This document shows, piece after piece, positions 1 through 13,918 of a DNA stretch of 64,000 nt. A program made the position numbers and the translations under genes. The notes below the pieces were generated by a model. That model was not told where the DNA came from, did not search any database, and saw only the letters and a list, made by a program, of their open reading frames with translations. How positions within the stretch are numbered: position 1 is the first letter of the stretch; every line of letters begins with the position of its first letter. This stretch comes from Notospermus geniculatus (lineage: Eukaryota; Nemertea; Pilidiophora; Heteronemertea; Lineidae): the NCBI GenBank assembly GCA_002633025.1, contig NMRB01000002.1, positions 1,161,205 through 1,225,204 of the forward strand, in the 5' to 3' direction.

Positions 1-3000
1 TTATCTTATCCCAATAATTGTCACTAATTACTGAAATGCTTTGATCTTTATCATTGTCTGCCACTGTATATACATACAATCACAGCTCGAAGACACTGAA
101 AATAAGTACTCAGTTCGTGGGAAAACTGCTTTCCAAACGACAAAATATTATCAGGGTTCCATCGCTTGGGTGGAAGAAAGATTGTCCATCATGACCGTCA
201 CACCACAAAATGACAAGGGCACTCACTATAGGCCTACCAGCATTGCATAACCACGTGTTTGGAAATCACCCGAAATCGAAGATGGGAAATAGGCCCCAGA
301 AAAAATGGTTAGAACCTTGGTAAACCTTGTCGATTTCAACCATCCTATTCCTGACAAAACAGTAATCGACGAACAAACTAACGTCACACTTGTACTTACC
401 TTCGAGGGAGACGGGCGAACCCAAGGGAATAACCTCAATCGCGATTGTGCTTGCCGCAGTTAGTTACTCTGGCCGCCACAATACAACAGCTGCAGCTCCG
501 CCATGGAGATCAAACCAAAGAGGGGAGTTTAAATTTCAGTTGATTCTGTGAGCGAGCGATGACGTTCGATCCAACAAAGATGAGTTGTCACTGTCAATGA
601 GACAAGTAATGCATTTGTACAATAGGCAGTTTTATCATTTACAATAGATGTTACTCGCGGCCACTGGGTGGCCCGAACGAATTCTTTGCTGGGCCTTGAT
701 CAACAGACGCCCAGGCCAAAAAAATGTAACGTATGCGTACCACCAAAAATAGATAAGAGAGAGGATATCATACATTGTACTTGTTTTTTACTGACGAATC
801 TTGACGAAGTTACTGCATTTTACCATATTGCCTTTAGTAAAGCTTCGAAAAATATCCGTCTTCTCTTTAAAATGGAATTTGGTGTTTTAGAGTTTTCTTG
901 CTGATGAAGTGAATCACACAAAACATTTGCTGTGACTATTTCCGTTAGCCGTCATGATGCCTTTAGTCCAGAAATCAAACGACGTTTTTTATGCTCGTGT
1001 CGAATGTCATTGCTTCCCGTTTATTCATTGTTTGCCAGTTACGGTGATTGACTGGCGTACAATGTGCTTTTATATTATGATTACAGTATTCATCACTATT
1101 AGCCACAAAAAGCATTCAAGTATCGCAAGGGGAATATGGCTTTTTCAACGGTTTTGAAAGCGTTGTCACAAATAGGTGTTCCAGTTTCAGTATCGTTCAG
1201 TTTTGATTGATTTGCGAATCCCTGCTTCTATAATTGCCTTCACATTTGATGGAATATCAATTCTTGTAATCATTCAGCTGTCTTTTTGATGATGATGTTT
1301 CAATAAGAAAACCCGATGAACTTCTGGACACTTCGTTGCATATTTCTCCCGTACGAACAACGGTTGTTTTGTCATGTTGGTCTTCTTGTCGAACGTTGTC
1401 TGTTTTGGAACAATCCATGAGAATAACTGATCATTTTTACATCCAAACAATTTTTTATATCTCAATGTCCTGACTAAACACCAATCACTCTGATGTATTT
1501 TTGAATCATGCCGTCTTGAAAATGTTGTTTTACACATTTTAGAAAAAGTCGACGACAAAGCAGAAATTAGCATGATATTTTGATGCTGTCCAGTTGCCCT
1601 CTGAAGACGCGCTTGGATTACCAAGCCGGTTATCCAAAAAGATGGATAAACATATCAGGGATGATGATTTCAAAAGGAGTGTTATGATATTAGGACAGGA
1701 GATTGTCAAACGTCTGACCGCCTGCTGTATTAGAAACATCAGATAATGCCATGAAAATTAGCCCTATGGTCCTGCATCGCGTACCCAGATCCATCGTCGA
1801 AAAATGATCTTCATATTGCCAAGTTTGAAGAAGATTTTTCAAGCAATGTTATCATTATAAGAAAACGAAAGAGAACAACCCAACTGTTTGAAGTGCTGGG
1901 TAGTATTATGCAAAGTAGCTTGATTTGCTTTTGGTGGACAGCAAGGCGTATTGGGGATCAGCTTTCTTGACAGAGTGGCCCGTCATACGGCAGATGAGTT
2001 GAAAGAACTTCCCCCTTAAAAGAGAATGCGATCAGTCTGTGTGGAATGCTGACGCCGGATCTTGCATCTGGGACTTGATATTATGATATCCTGGAGACCT
2101 TGTCTGTCGTATGTCTTGATTTTTTGTCAACCCTACAACTGAGAAGGTTTTTTATAGAAAGCTCGTAGAAGTTCCAAACCCATCCCGTTGGTGTAAGGTG
2201 GAGTGGGAGAGAAGTCAAGAACTATAACCCCGACAATTCACATCGTGGATGTAATGTACAAAAGGTGTACTTGATTGTCAGTAAACAACCGTGTAAGTAA
2301 ACGTATACACGCTTACACTTTTATAGTTTGTCATACACTGGCCCATGTTTACCTCTCATTTTTCACATTGGTTATTCACTGCAGGTCTGTATTATTGGTC
2401 GCTAAATGTAACTTAAACAGAAACTGCCGATTTCCTGGTCGACTGTCGCCAAAGGGTCGCAATTATTTTCATATGTGGTGAAACAAAGGGAAATTGACCG
2501 GTGGTGGTTATGAACCCGGAATTGGTCTTGTCGCCTCGTTATGAAATTCATCCTGAGGGTATTAAGAACGCTGAGAATATTTAGAGAATATATTCATATT
2601 TGTTGACAGTGGATGTAGGAGTCGTGGAGCCCTCGGTGCCAGACTGAGGTAAATATTCTCGATTCGGCCGTCTATCGGGATTGATCTGGCTACCTATTCC
2701 CTTTGAACCCGACTGCCGACGTCAGCTCATATTATTGTTTGGCGGTAAAAGCTTTGTTCCAGGCGACAGCGATCGAACACATTCTTGACTCTGCATCTCA
2801 GAAGATCGGACGATTTTGAGGGTCTGTTTTTTTCCATAAAATGATGTAACGGTGTTATTGTTTTTTATTTGTCTCGTTGTCCGTGGGGTCAGAATGTTCG
2901 CATACATCAATGGCATAATATGATTGGTTAATTTTCTCCCGCGTTTTTGACTTCATTGGAATGTTGGTAATGGCAGCCTGTGATCGCGAGGTCGGAGATT

Positions 3001-6000
3001 GGGAAGGTTTAATGGCTTGTGGGTAGATCTTTCGCGATGGTACAGAAAACCAGGGTATGAAGCTCACAAACATATACCGTACATGTACGTATCGTACTCG
3101 CTCCCACTCGATGACAAACAACTGATATGGTCGACTGATAGTTAATCGGCGGCCATCTTGGATTACCAGCTGGGCGTGAAATGGATGAGGACTAAGTGAT
3201 GTCAGATCGGGCCGAGTCGATAAAGCAGGATAAGAGATTTAACCAAGAGTAGCCATCATGACGACATGGTCTTTATTAAAGAGATAAATCTAGCTCAATT
3301 TGCACTGTTCAAAGATGCCAGCGAACTCTGACCAGCGACATGTCATAATACATGTAGGCCTACATGTATAGTAGGGCCTGTACGGCGTGATTTGCGTCAC
3401 TGCATGTATAGGGTTACCACATCAGTCAAGTCAGTTCAGTAGCCCTGTCGTCTTGCACACAATGAGGGACTTCATTGTCCAAATATGTCGCAACACTTGC
3501 ATTTATACCACTCATGAACAATACTACATGTGTTCTTCCAATATGAAACTGACATGCACCGTAACCAGAATGGTTTTGAATCGCGGTAGCGACGCTAATC
3601 CATTCAATCATGATCCATTCCCCATTACAGACACTGTTGACCATTCCACACGATCCAAGTTTTGAGTGGGCAACTTCGACTCTGACCGTGTGGACGGTCA
3701 GTCTCCACAGTCTTGGACTTGCGAATTCTCCAGTGACCTTTCCTTTGTTACTCATTAATGTAAATAGGTGGCGAGGTGACGTGCCTTGTCGATTTCTTAA
3801 CGGATACCCGAGGATTGCTTTAATAAACTTGCAAACGACTTCCGTAGATCTTCAGCTTTTATTTCCTGTCCAAGCCAGCAAATCTTTGGTTAAGTAAACT
3901 CTTGTGTGACTGGAATAATTAATTGCATGGATGGCGGTGTGGATTAGGGAGTAGAATGCCATGAGTGCCTACATGTAGATGGCCAGAAAATGGCTAAAGA
4001 TGGCGAAAAGGCCAGGGGACGCGGGTCGGTTTTTTGTTGAGACAAAGCCAAGCACCTGAGTCTTTATTGTTAACGGAACGCCCGTGATTTCACTCGGTTT
4101 ATTTGAAGCAATAGGTTCCGAATGTCTCCATGTGTGGTTCCTTTTTAACTTTGTCATACTACGAGGTTCCAAAGCAATGGTGTCTACTCACTGGAAAACT
4201 GGGTAAAATGATCTCCGACCAAAAAATATGAAGTTGGAACTCCGAGTGGGAGTCAGAGTGGGAGTGGGCGCAGATCTTAACCTCTCTTTTACCACCGTCG
4301 GCGATTCCAAGTCCAGACAGCGGAAAAGTAATGAACTCTGAAATGTGGGGACATACAGCAATTGTAAGACCTGTAAATATCGTGTAGGCGCGTTTCTGGC
4401 GACCTAGCTCTCATGTAGCGCCAGTTACTTGCATTAATTGACTCCAAAATCGTCAAGGAGCATTAGTCTCGCTGGATTGTTACAGATGTTTGTTACCATA
4501 CATTTCCTATATAAACTGCACTGTATATTTGCGTCAACTCGGTGAACCAAAACAAGTGATTGAAGCCAGATCCAACAAAAGGCAGACGACAAACCTAATC
4601 ATGTGATCGATAGTTCCCAATCAGTGACGAGTGTGAAACGACGGCTTTGCTAGCTCCAAATAACACAAATGGCGCCCATCGTCCGTCAAATAACTCATTT
4701 CGGAAACAATCGTTAGGTTCCGCCAGACTGGTGATGTTCTCTAAATTCGTGATATGCTTTGTTTTCCGATCTGGGCATTTTTGTCCTGCTGTTACCGATG
4801 GCACAAAGATGCATGCTTGTTTGGTGTGACGAACGTTTTTCAGGCGTTTGTGTTGTCAGCGTTGCGCGTGCCTGTCTGAAACACATATGGACCAGGAACA
4901 TTTTGAATTCAAATTTCTGAACAATCATCACGAAGCCAAGCAATTTCAAGTTTTTTTTTCGAATGCGAATCATTGTGTCCTGTACTACACCTTGCCACAG
5001 GCGTATCTATTAGGTGTTACATGATCCGAACCTATTGCTATCCTACACAATAGGATGGGTTCCACCGACACCTTCGTGCAAATAAATAAGGGAAACCAGC
5101 CAACCAAAACCTGCCAACCTCATTTTGTCATGATCAAGCCTGACAAAAATACAAAACAGACGCCAAACATTGATGATGATGTGTTAAGACTTATATTGAA
5201 TTGAATAATGCTGTTGAAATAAGAAAGACATTGGACCATGTGTGCCGTGGAACAGATAACAATATGTTCGTCTATGAAATTCAGAATCATCCCAAATCCA
5301 ATATGGTTCCGAATTGAAAAGTACGCCTTTTTCATTCCGAAAAGTTGAAATCGAAAAAAAAAGAATGAACACTTAAATTATTGTGTGTGCAAGACTGATA
5401 TCCATGGAGGGGTACGTGAGTTCCTTTTAATGACTGAATACATGACAGGTAGAAGGGAAGGGCGTCTTCCTGCGTAGGTGGAAGGGAGGGTATGGAAGCA
5501 ACCTACTGAGGCCTAGTTCATCGTATTGATAGGCATGAACATTAGTAATTTTCAATCACACTTTTCGGTTTAAAGGGGTTAGTTTCTATATCCCGGGGCA
5601 TCAACTGGCAAAGTGACCTTGGTTGTGCTAGTGTCAGAATTCGATAGGTCAGTGACAGATGTAGCTTGTTAAACATCGTCCTTCGTATTGATTCTGTGAA
5701 GTCACTAATACCGTTCTCTTGTAGGCGCTTTTAGTGCGATGTAAGCCACGAACGGATCGAAACGAAGGCAGCAAAACTCAAGTCGTTCGGAAAACGTGTC
5801 GTGTACATATTGGACGCTTCCCTGGAGGCAAAGATTAACCAGTCGGCCGGTTAACGTTTTCAAGTTGGAAAGCTAAATATTCGATGTTCATTAGTTCAAA
5901 GTCTTTACTGTACATGTACACGTATTTTGAACTACATGTACATCATTTATGAAGGAAGGAGCCCGGTCAGTCATGTCGACGGAGTTACCGCCTAGGTCTA

Positions 6001-6797
6001 CACCCTGAACTCAAAATTTACTAGGCTTCTGCCTCAGAGATCACATTTGACTGCACAATACTGGAAAACAACGCATGATTTGGGCAAATGATGGTGAAAA
6101 ACGATCACTGAGCGAATGTCGCGTCAGGTGAAGTACTATTTATGACATATAAAAACTACACATGCAGGGTGGTCCTGTTACTCATGTAAAAAAGCAAACA
6201 ATTAGCACCTTCGGCAGTTAGACAAGGTTTTCAATGACATCCTCCGTCAGTTTCCAGTGTTTGCGCATACCTCTCTCAATGCCACTTAATATTGTTTGGC
6301 GGCCATCTTATTGTGACGTCACGCATACTCTCGCTCCTCTCGAGAGTGCTCGATATTTGACAGGTATCGGGTCCGCAAATAAAACCGACAAGGTTGCGCA
6401 TGTATCGCTGTTTGTAGGGTCATTTAAACACCTTTTACCACCTGTCCGGTCCCAAAATATGACCACCGCGTGTCCTCAAAATTGGTTGTCGGTGATTTTA
6501 CTCAGGGTATGTTTGATTCGGGCTTTCTGTGAAGATGTGTGCTTCACAGGACTTAAAATGTCCAAGAATACATATTTGGCAAATAACAAATATTTGAGTC
6601 GAGATTTATTTACAAAAGAAATCCGTAAAAACACCGCCTTCTATTCCCACCTGATGTAGTTCTTTCCACCAAACCGATGATCTAGTAGCCTACACCATAT
6701 ATTTGAGAACACTATTTTACTTTCGGAGTTTGTGCATGTATGGTGAAGAGTATGCTAAAGTATTTTCCGAGGAAAGTCTACTGCGATATACGAAACA
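1..6797. other. Non-coding DNA, no gene recognised
   Basis: Open frames here are short (up to about 140 codons), overlap one another on both strands and resemble no family I know. There is no convincing run of acceptor-exon-donor signals. Palindromic TACATGTA words are scattered, for example near 3375 and 5925-5945, and there is a CRE-like TGACGTCA at 6314-6321. The stretch could be intergenic or intron of a gene lying to the left. Confidence 0.6.
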
Positions 6798-6943
6798 TTG
6801 GGTCATATGAATAAAGACTAGCAAGTGCTTTTACTTGGATTTTGCAGTACAAATGCACAGATTTGTACAGCATAACATAGTCTATGTTATGCTGTACAAA
6901 TCTGAAGTAAAAACATTTGCTAGCTTTTATTCATATCACCCAT
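6798..6943. repeat. Hairpin (inverted-repeat) element, MITE-like
   Basis: The two halves are reverse complements. The core is a perfect 23-bp inverted repeat (6858-6880 and 6882-6904) with one base between the arms. Imperfect outer arms run out to matching ends (TGGGTCATATGAATAAA at the left; the right end reads TGGGTGATATGAATAAA on the other strand). The left arm carries about 20 extra bases near 6838-6857. No target-site duplication is clear. A folded MITE is most likely. Confidence 0.75.
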
Positions 6944-9900
6944 TGACGACGTATACATGGCACTTAACATGCACATACCGCGGAATGATGTAACAATCAA
7001 ATACGTTTCATTTATGGCAAAACAGAAGAGAATTTCTAGTTCACTGTTACATGTAACTTTACAATGTCAATACCGTCGGGGCAATCCAGTTTTATTAGAG
7101 CACTGATTATGGGAACGTAAATCTATTCAAATTTACTTCATGATAATATTCAAATTAGTGTGGAAAAGCCAAGAATCGAATAACTCTCCAAAGTGACCAA
7201 ACACTTTAACTCGGCAAAGCGACTACTTGTGTGGGCTATATTTGCAATCAGAGTTGATTGCATACTTCTTATAAAACTCTCATGTTCATTTTTGTGTGTG
7301 TAACACTGTTTGTCGAGCAACTGCTCAAATTTGGAGAGAACTTTAGCACGGGGTTCTTAAAATGCTGCGGGTTCTGACAAGTCGAGTTAGGGAAATTGCA
7401 ACCACACACAAGTTTGTATCCCGGGCGCCTGTTTCCTTGATACCATGTAATATTTGACTCTTCGCGATGACATGTGATTGATGTATGCGGATATTTATTG
7501 GTGAAGTAAAAAGGCAAACACTTCATAAAGCATTGTATAGCTTCCCAGCTGTTTCATAAACTAATGTCGGTATCAAAATGATGAAGAAATGTAACAAAAC
7601 GTTGATTAAAATTCAATATTTGATCTTCTGTTCTCGGTATAATGATCGAATTTGACGTCGATTTTACCCGAAATATTATTCTATTCTCATCACTTTATAT
7701 GCGTGTCGTTGCTTGATGAACAACGACGGATACGGAAACGGAGGAATCTCGAAAAAGAATACACGTTCCCGCGGTTTTGGCGTCGCTTTTCCGAGCAATA
7801 CTAAAAATCAAGCTTTAACTCGAGATCATGTTGTGCATTTCACTTAAGAACATTTAAGTAAATCTCCTTCCATCAATTTGCAATTGCTAACATGACGTGT
7901 AAAAAGGCGAGTGTAGAATTATTCCCGGTGGCTCGGGTTTTCCACTCTGCTGTTGTTCGTGAAAGATCCATCGCGTGATGAAACGTCTCAAGGAAGACCT
8001 GAAAGCAGTGTGTGTTTGCCGCATTGAAGAAAAACATCGTAACGCAACTGAACGCCGCTTCGAGCAAATTTCCCTCGCCAGCATAGGGGGAAAAACACAC
8101 CACTAGAGGCGATGCACAAAGACAATTGATCAATTTAGCGAAACAGAACATGATCCTCATCTGCAAATTCACCAACTCGAACAAGCAAAGTTACTTAGAC
8201 CCGAGCAGGATCGAGCCTCCTTTGTATCGATCATGAGGGATTTTGTGTTAAAAACGATGTAAATTTACACTAGTCCGCCCAACGTTCGATGGAACATTTG
8301 TTCACTATCTCACACGTCTGAGCGAGAATTCTTGCACATGAAGCCCCAGAACCATGGGCTGTGGAGCTAATCCCAAAAGATACTGGCTGAGGTTACAAAT
8401 CTTCCCGCTAGCTTGGGGCCCGGGTCGGATTCACGGTTTTCGATCGATTCCGTTTCTAACACCAGAGAAATGAGCAGCTCGTCGGGGTTCGTAACGTGAC
8501 ATGCCTACAGGGCAGCCAACGAGATGATGTTGGCAAATGGCGGCTTTGCAAACGACAGTCATTTTGAAACTTGAAAGCAATCCAGATTTCCTATACCCTA
8601 GTGCAGAATTGTTTTTAAATATATTAAGTACTTGGTGTTTTATATGAAAGTCAGTGATACATATAGTAAGCGTTGTTTTTATTATTCGTAGGCTGACATT
8701 TGACTTGAGACGGCTTTGCCATCTTTTCTCTCACAATTTTCCTCTTCACAATCCCGATGACGTCATGACCGTCTGCATCGTGGCGGTGAACTTCTGAGGA
8801 ACCTGCATGCATAACGCCAACAAAGACAACAAAGTCGCCGAATTATTACGGGATAACGGCCACATTGTCGGATCCTTGGACTTGGAAAAATCTAAAAGAA
8901 ATAAAACGCTGCGTTAGCGAACAAAAAGCAACCTCCGCCCGATAAAGAGAAACTTCCTGCTTACAACAATGACAATGACTTCTTACGGCAATAAAAATAA
9001 AGCAATAACGACTAGAAAACGATATTGGTGGAATTCATGCAGAGAAAACATTCATGGATCTGTCCAAATCTTTGTAGCAGACGTTTTCTGATCTAACGCG
9101 GGACCCGCAGCGTCTGATGACGAAGAAGGTTCCAAGTTGGAAATCCTTTGATTGAGGGTATAATTGGCCGATGTTTGTTAGCATGTCAGGTGAGATTATT
9201 TACAAGATGTTGATCATATTATTCTCCAGGAAAGCGTTTAATACTTGCACGGAGGCGAGCCGAGAACCCGATTACCAAAGCTTGGTGTGACCATTGATCT
9301 TGTAAAGGATACTGCCAGCACATAGAGCCACTGGGAAACCGATGGCGCCAGAGGCAATCCGACAGGCAATCGGATTGCATGCTCCCATTCTGGTTCGGAC
9401 AGGGTTTAGTAATCATGATGCTTGAAGAAAAAAATCTACCGAAAGGAAGAATGCTGCAGTTAGTAATTGACGATCCTTTCTTTTTCCCATATTATGTAAA
9501 TTGGAGGGAGGTTGTATTTTATTCAGTGGTGTTCCATACAGGTTCTAGAGCCTCACCGCCAAAAATTAACGTAGTCTACCATTTCAAGAAACAAATCAAA
9601 CTTCGTATCTTCAGTGACTGAACAGATCGTTCTGAAAGCAACGTCGGTTGACGCTGCGGTTCAAGTGTTGGTTTCGGAGGAACGGCGATCACGAAGTTTA
9701 GTCCAACATCTTGGTGTCATGTATTGGAACAGTCATGCATTCTACGAATTGTTTTCCTCTTTACATGCATATTGCGGGCCTCTATGAAATTCAGATCTGT
9801 CGATTGCTTGCCGACTCGATTTAGAGGCAGGAAAAGAAACGCGGCGCCAACGGTCCATTACTGATGCAGCCGATGGCGCGAAGCCTCCCAGAATCTGCAA

Positions 9901-12345
9901 CATGCCGCAAAGATCAATGGCACTTGTTTGTAAACATTGAATGACCGGGCGTGCAGATTGATACTTTAAAATCAGAAAAATATCTAGTACGGCTTTTCAT
10001 TTTGCTTCATTGTTTTGCCAGTTAAGACTCGCTAGAATGTATCCGAAAGAACTGAGAATGAGAGATGGAAAGTGGAAAAAGTGAACTCAGTTGGCAGGGG
10101 CAAGAAATGAAAGTTGCAAAGTGGTATATGAATATTGTACAGATGTAAATAATCGGAATGGATGGTTATCATGTAATCCTATAGTAGACAAAGCCTCCTA
10201 TATACGGTTCGAAGGAAAACATAAAAAAAAGCTGCTGGCGTGGTAATATGACAGTCGTGACAGTAATTGTGCATGTACGCTGCCTGAGCGGCGCCACTAA
10301 CGGAGGCACGGCGCACTCGCTGAAATCAGTTGCCAATGATATGGGCGCAGTCAGCGTCAATTTCTGCTCAAGAGTTGTAATAAGGGAAAATATATTGACA
10401 AATATGCCCACTTGTGTGATGACTTGATGGTTGCAATCATCCACAGAGTCTCACCACAGCAGTCGCCTATTATGATGCTATTGAATTTTTCAAGTGTTGT
10501 CGTGATCGTTAGGTTGTGCATTTTTTACCCCACTTGGTCACTGAAATTCGTCTGCTTTGGCTGAGGGTAATGCAAGCAAAATTTTGTTGAAAAGTTTAGA
10601 AATGTGAAGAAAGCCACAACTCCCGTATTATATACATGGGCGAATTTGGAGAGAGCACACATGTGGCGAATACTCTACAGGACATACTGTAGGCCTGCCA
10701 AGCCAAATCACAGGAGCGAAAAAGATTCGCCAAAATACCTGGTTGGCGGGGACAAGATAAAAGCAAGGCTTTTCTTTTAGGTTTGGAGAATTTAGCAGGA
10801 AACCAGTGAAGATTAACACAGAGCCGCGGCTTTGGCGTGACAAAATTTTACCAATGTATGTAATTTCCAAATAAAAAGTAATTCCTTTGGCGCCTGGAAA
10901 GTGAGAAGAAGTAATGCTTTTTGTCGTTTATCTTTAGTAACACGTCTTCGGGACCATTTACACCTGAAAGGCGAGGCGCCCCTTGCTCTTTTTAAAGGAA
11001 GCGACAGGCTGCAGGTCGAGACGGTCCTTTGTAGGGACAGTGATTTAGGAAGGCCCTTGTTGATTAAGACTTATTAGCACCGCGTGATGCAGCCGATCGA
11101 CTAGATATGTGGCTGAATTCCCTCACGCGGTTTCCCGTGGGGGTCATGACTGGTGAAGAATAAGGTCATAATTAAGTGGCTGATTCCTAGAGAAGGGCCT
11201 TATTGAGTGGGTGATTACCCCTTTAATCACTGATCACAGCTTTTGAAGATAAAACAGGAAAATCAATGCTTGTTTTATCAATTGATCTTTTGATGGTGGT
11301 ATTTGTTGCTGCGGTCCATTTTTATGCCTTTTAATGTCGTTTCAAGTTATTGTGGGGGTAAATTAGCCTGACGAAGTTGATTATGGACAAGTAATCTGAT
11401 TTCAAGTGTCTGACCGAAACAGTCGGAATCCTTCAACTGTTGACAGAATACTACAGGCCAATAGCCGGTTTTGCTTCTGATTTTCAGGCTGACCAGCAGC
11501 CCAGATACAAGTGGGTTGTGAGAGCAGCAGACCCAGCAGGCTGCAGTCTGGTCGTGTGCTAAACTCTCTTCTCACTACAAGAGCACGAATCTATACGCAA
11601 TTTTTTCAAGAGTGTGTACTATCACATCTTTGTCCCCACGGGCTAAAGCAATGCTTATCATTCTCCTGCAAAGTCGTTGGCAGAGGACTTCTCAACGTAC
11701 CACTTGCTTGCCTTGGGTAAACATTTCACAGACTTCCTAACGGTATGCGCACCTCATCCCAATCAAGAGAGAAATGAGAACTGCTTCTTGAAGTTGTCAT
11801 AACTACAGGGTAAACCGCAGCCCAAAGCGTCGGACAGACGCCATCTTTGCGAACCTGGTTCATTCCTCTGCTACAGTCTCAGTACCATTTGCACAATCTG
11901 CGCTAAAACTATGTTGCCGAAGGGAAAACACTGCGATGGCGTCACCTGCGTGACGGAAGACGATTCCAAAAAGAACAAGAGGCCCATAGGCCTTGCGCTC
12001 AGCTGACTATGACCTGCCAATTCAAGAGGTTGAAACAGGCATGACAGGGGAAACGAGATACAAGTACGCACCTTTTTTATGGTTAGCAAGCAAATATTAG
12101 CGTTCCTCGTGGAAATCAGTGGAAAGGGTTAATATCACTTCGTGAATCGAAAAAGATATCTTATCAGACCATTTGGGTAGGAAGGGGTTAATACATGTAG
12201 GCCCTATCTCTTGGTGAATCGAGATAGATATCCTATTACACCCATTCTGATGGTGAATTTCATTGCATACTCCTCTCATGGAGGATTCCTCCATGATCCT
12301 CTGCAGAATGGGTTTTTGACTGATTACATACAGTACAGGTCACAA
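6944..12345. other. Non-coding DNA, no gene recognised
   Basis: I see no supported exon or RNA gene. Open frames are short and overlap on both strands. A TGACGTCA palindrome lies at 8758-8765 but no gene start is visible next to it. Confidence 0.6.
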
Positions 12346-12530
12346 TTGACATCCCGACGGCTTCGCGTAACTTACTCGTATGTTACGTGCAACTTACGCG
12401 TAACTCACGGCTTTGGTTTCGCGTAACTCGCCTCGTAAATCACTGCGTGGCTAGCGAAATTCGCGTAACTCACCTCGTAAGTTAGGCGTAACATAGCTCG
12501 TGAGTTGTTGCGTAAGTTACGAGTCGGTAC
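12346..12530. repeat. Degenerate GCGTAACT(C/T)AC repeat patch
   Basis: Variants of CGCGTAACTCAC and of its complement-like form CTCGTAAGTTA recur about ten times in 185 bp, with irregular spacing and on both strands. It borders the AAAATCTC hairpin array to the right. Function is unknown. Confidence 0.6.
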
Positions 12531-12593
12531 GGATCTAGCCATGGCAATACATGTACTTTGAACAAGCCATCGATCAGCTACCCACATTACGTT

Positions 12594-12835
12594 ACGTTAC
12601 AAAATCTCTCCAGTGGTGAGATTTTGTAACATTATTTTTCAGCAATGAGAGATTTTGTAACGTTACAAAATCTCTCCAGTGGTGAGATTTTGTAACGTTA
12701 CAAAATCTCTCCAGTAGTGGTGAGATTTTGTAACATTATTTTTAGCAATGAGAGATTTTGTAACGTTACAAAATCTCTCCAGTGGTGAGATATTGTAACA
12801 TTGTTTTTAGCAATGAGAGATTTTGTTACACCTTT
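12594..12835. repeat. Array of short hairpins
   Basis: The arm GTTACAAAATCTC, a spacer TCCAGTGGT and the complementary arm GAGATTTTGTAAC recur four times. The repeated word ACAAAATCTCTCC starts near 12599, 12665, 12700 and 12768, so spacings are about 66, 35 and 68 bp. The longer units carry an added ATTATTTTTAGCAATGAGA segment. Every unit is self-complementary. Confidence 0.85.
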
Positions 12836-12931
12836 CGTCTGATTTCGTCTGGGATTGGGGTAATTCGTCAATTCAGTTCATCTGTTAGCCCTAGAATAGA
12901 TACCGGTACGTAGGTGTACTGTGCATGAGTA

Positions 12932-13071
12932 GGGAGGTTGAGATCAGCGACTATCACGGATCCATATACGTAATATACGGATAGAATTCTGTGCAACGAG
13001 GACAAATTTTGTGTACATTTCGATCCGTATACGTATAAGGATCTGTGATAAGTCGCTGATCTTAACCTCCC
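12932..13071. mobile_element. 140-bp MITE with TA target duplication
   Basis: The ends are inverted repeats of about 50 bp: the left starts GGGAGGTTGAGATCAGCGAC and the right ends with its complement (...GATCTTAACCTCCC). Both ends are flanked by TA (12930-12931 and 13072-13073), the duplication expected of Tc1/mariner-type elements. There is no coding capacity, so any mobility would need a transposase made elsewhere. Confidence 0.8.
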
Positions 13072-13918
13072 TATTACCTGGTGTGGCAGTCATCATGCAG
13101 CGCTGCTACCGGTTTCTGAAAGTCAGTCGCAACAGCCATCTGCGAGTTCCTGCGCCATTTTCCTTTGCAAGTGACAGGTCCGCAAGCTTTCCTGTGTTGG
13201 TTAGCGCTCCTCGTCGCAGGAACAGGATTCGCCCATGGCGACATCGTGAAAACTCATTATACCGCGGCATTAACTCTAATTAGCTTCTGACAGTACCGTT
13301 TACTCCTGGTGCCAGGTTAGCACTCGGGCAAAACGGAGGTTTGGGGGCGAGCTACTCAGACGGAAAATGTAAGGAAAACACTTGCGCAATTTTAAAGGTC
13401 GCGTTAGGACTTCACCAACCAGATCATAATCACCAGTACATTTGAAAGAGATCAATAAAAGCCGTAATTACAGGTTCGATGACAAGACGGTCATTTCCTG
13501 GGAGTACACATTGTACTTGGAGAGGTTAAGTGACCACTTCTGAAGGTATATTAACTTGTCGTTTCAACGTCTCTGTGTAAATTATTTACAGATAACTGTC
13601 TCGTTTGCCGATTAGCATCATTATGGGTCATTTTAATGTTTTCCTAAACCAGACTGCTCTTTTCCCTTTGACCTGGGGTGAAGTAGCATGACGAGACGAC
13701 CCCTCATAAACGTGGTGCCAGGACCAAATCCTGTTCAGATTAACCACGCTGCCACGGGGTGGCCATGGACAGGTCATGAAAACACTCGATCCTTTCTAGA
13801 ACTATGGCTCCTACACGTCCAAGAGTACGAGTCAAAACGTAACATCCACTGTGTCATGTGCGTCTTGCATGTCTTCCAGGTGGATGTTTTTGCTAGTAAT
13901 GAAATGCACGGCTTAGCT

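Noticed and set aside
6234-6659. 141-codon plus-strand open frame
   Set aside because: No recognisable domain, uneven composition and no splice context; consistent with chance.
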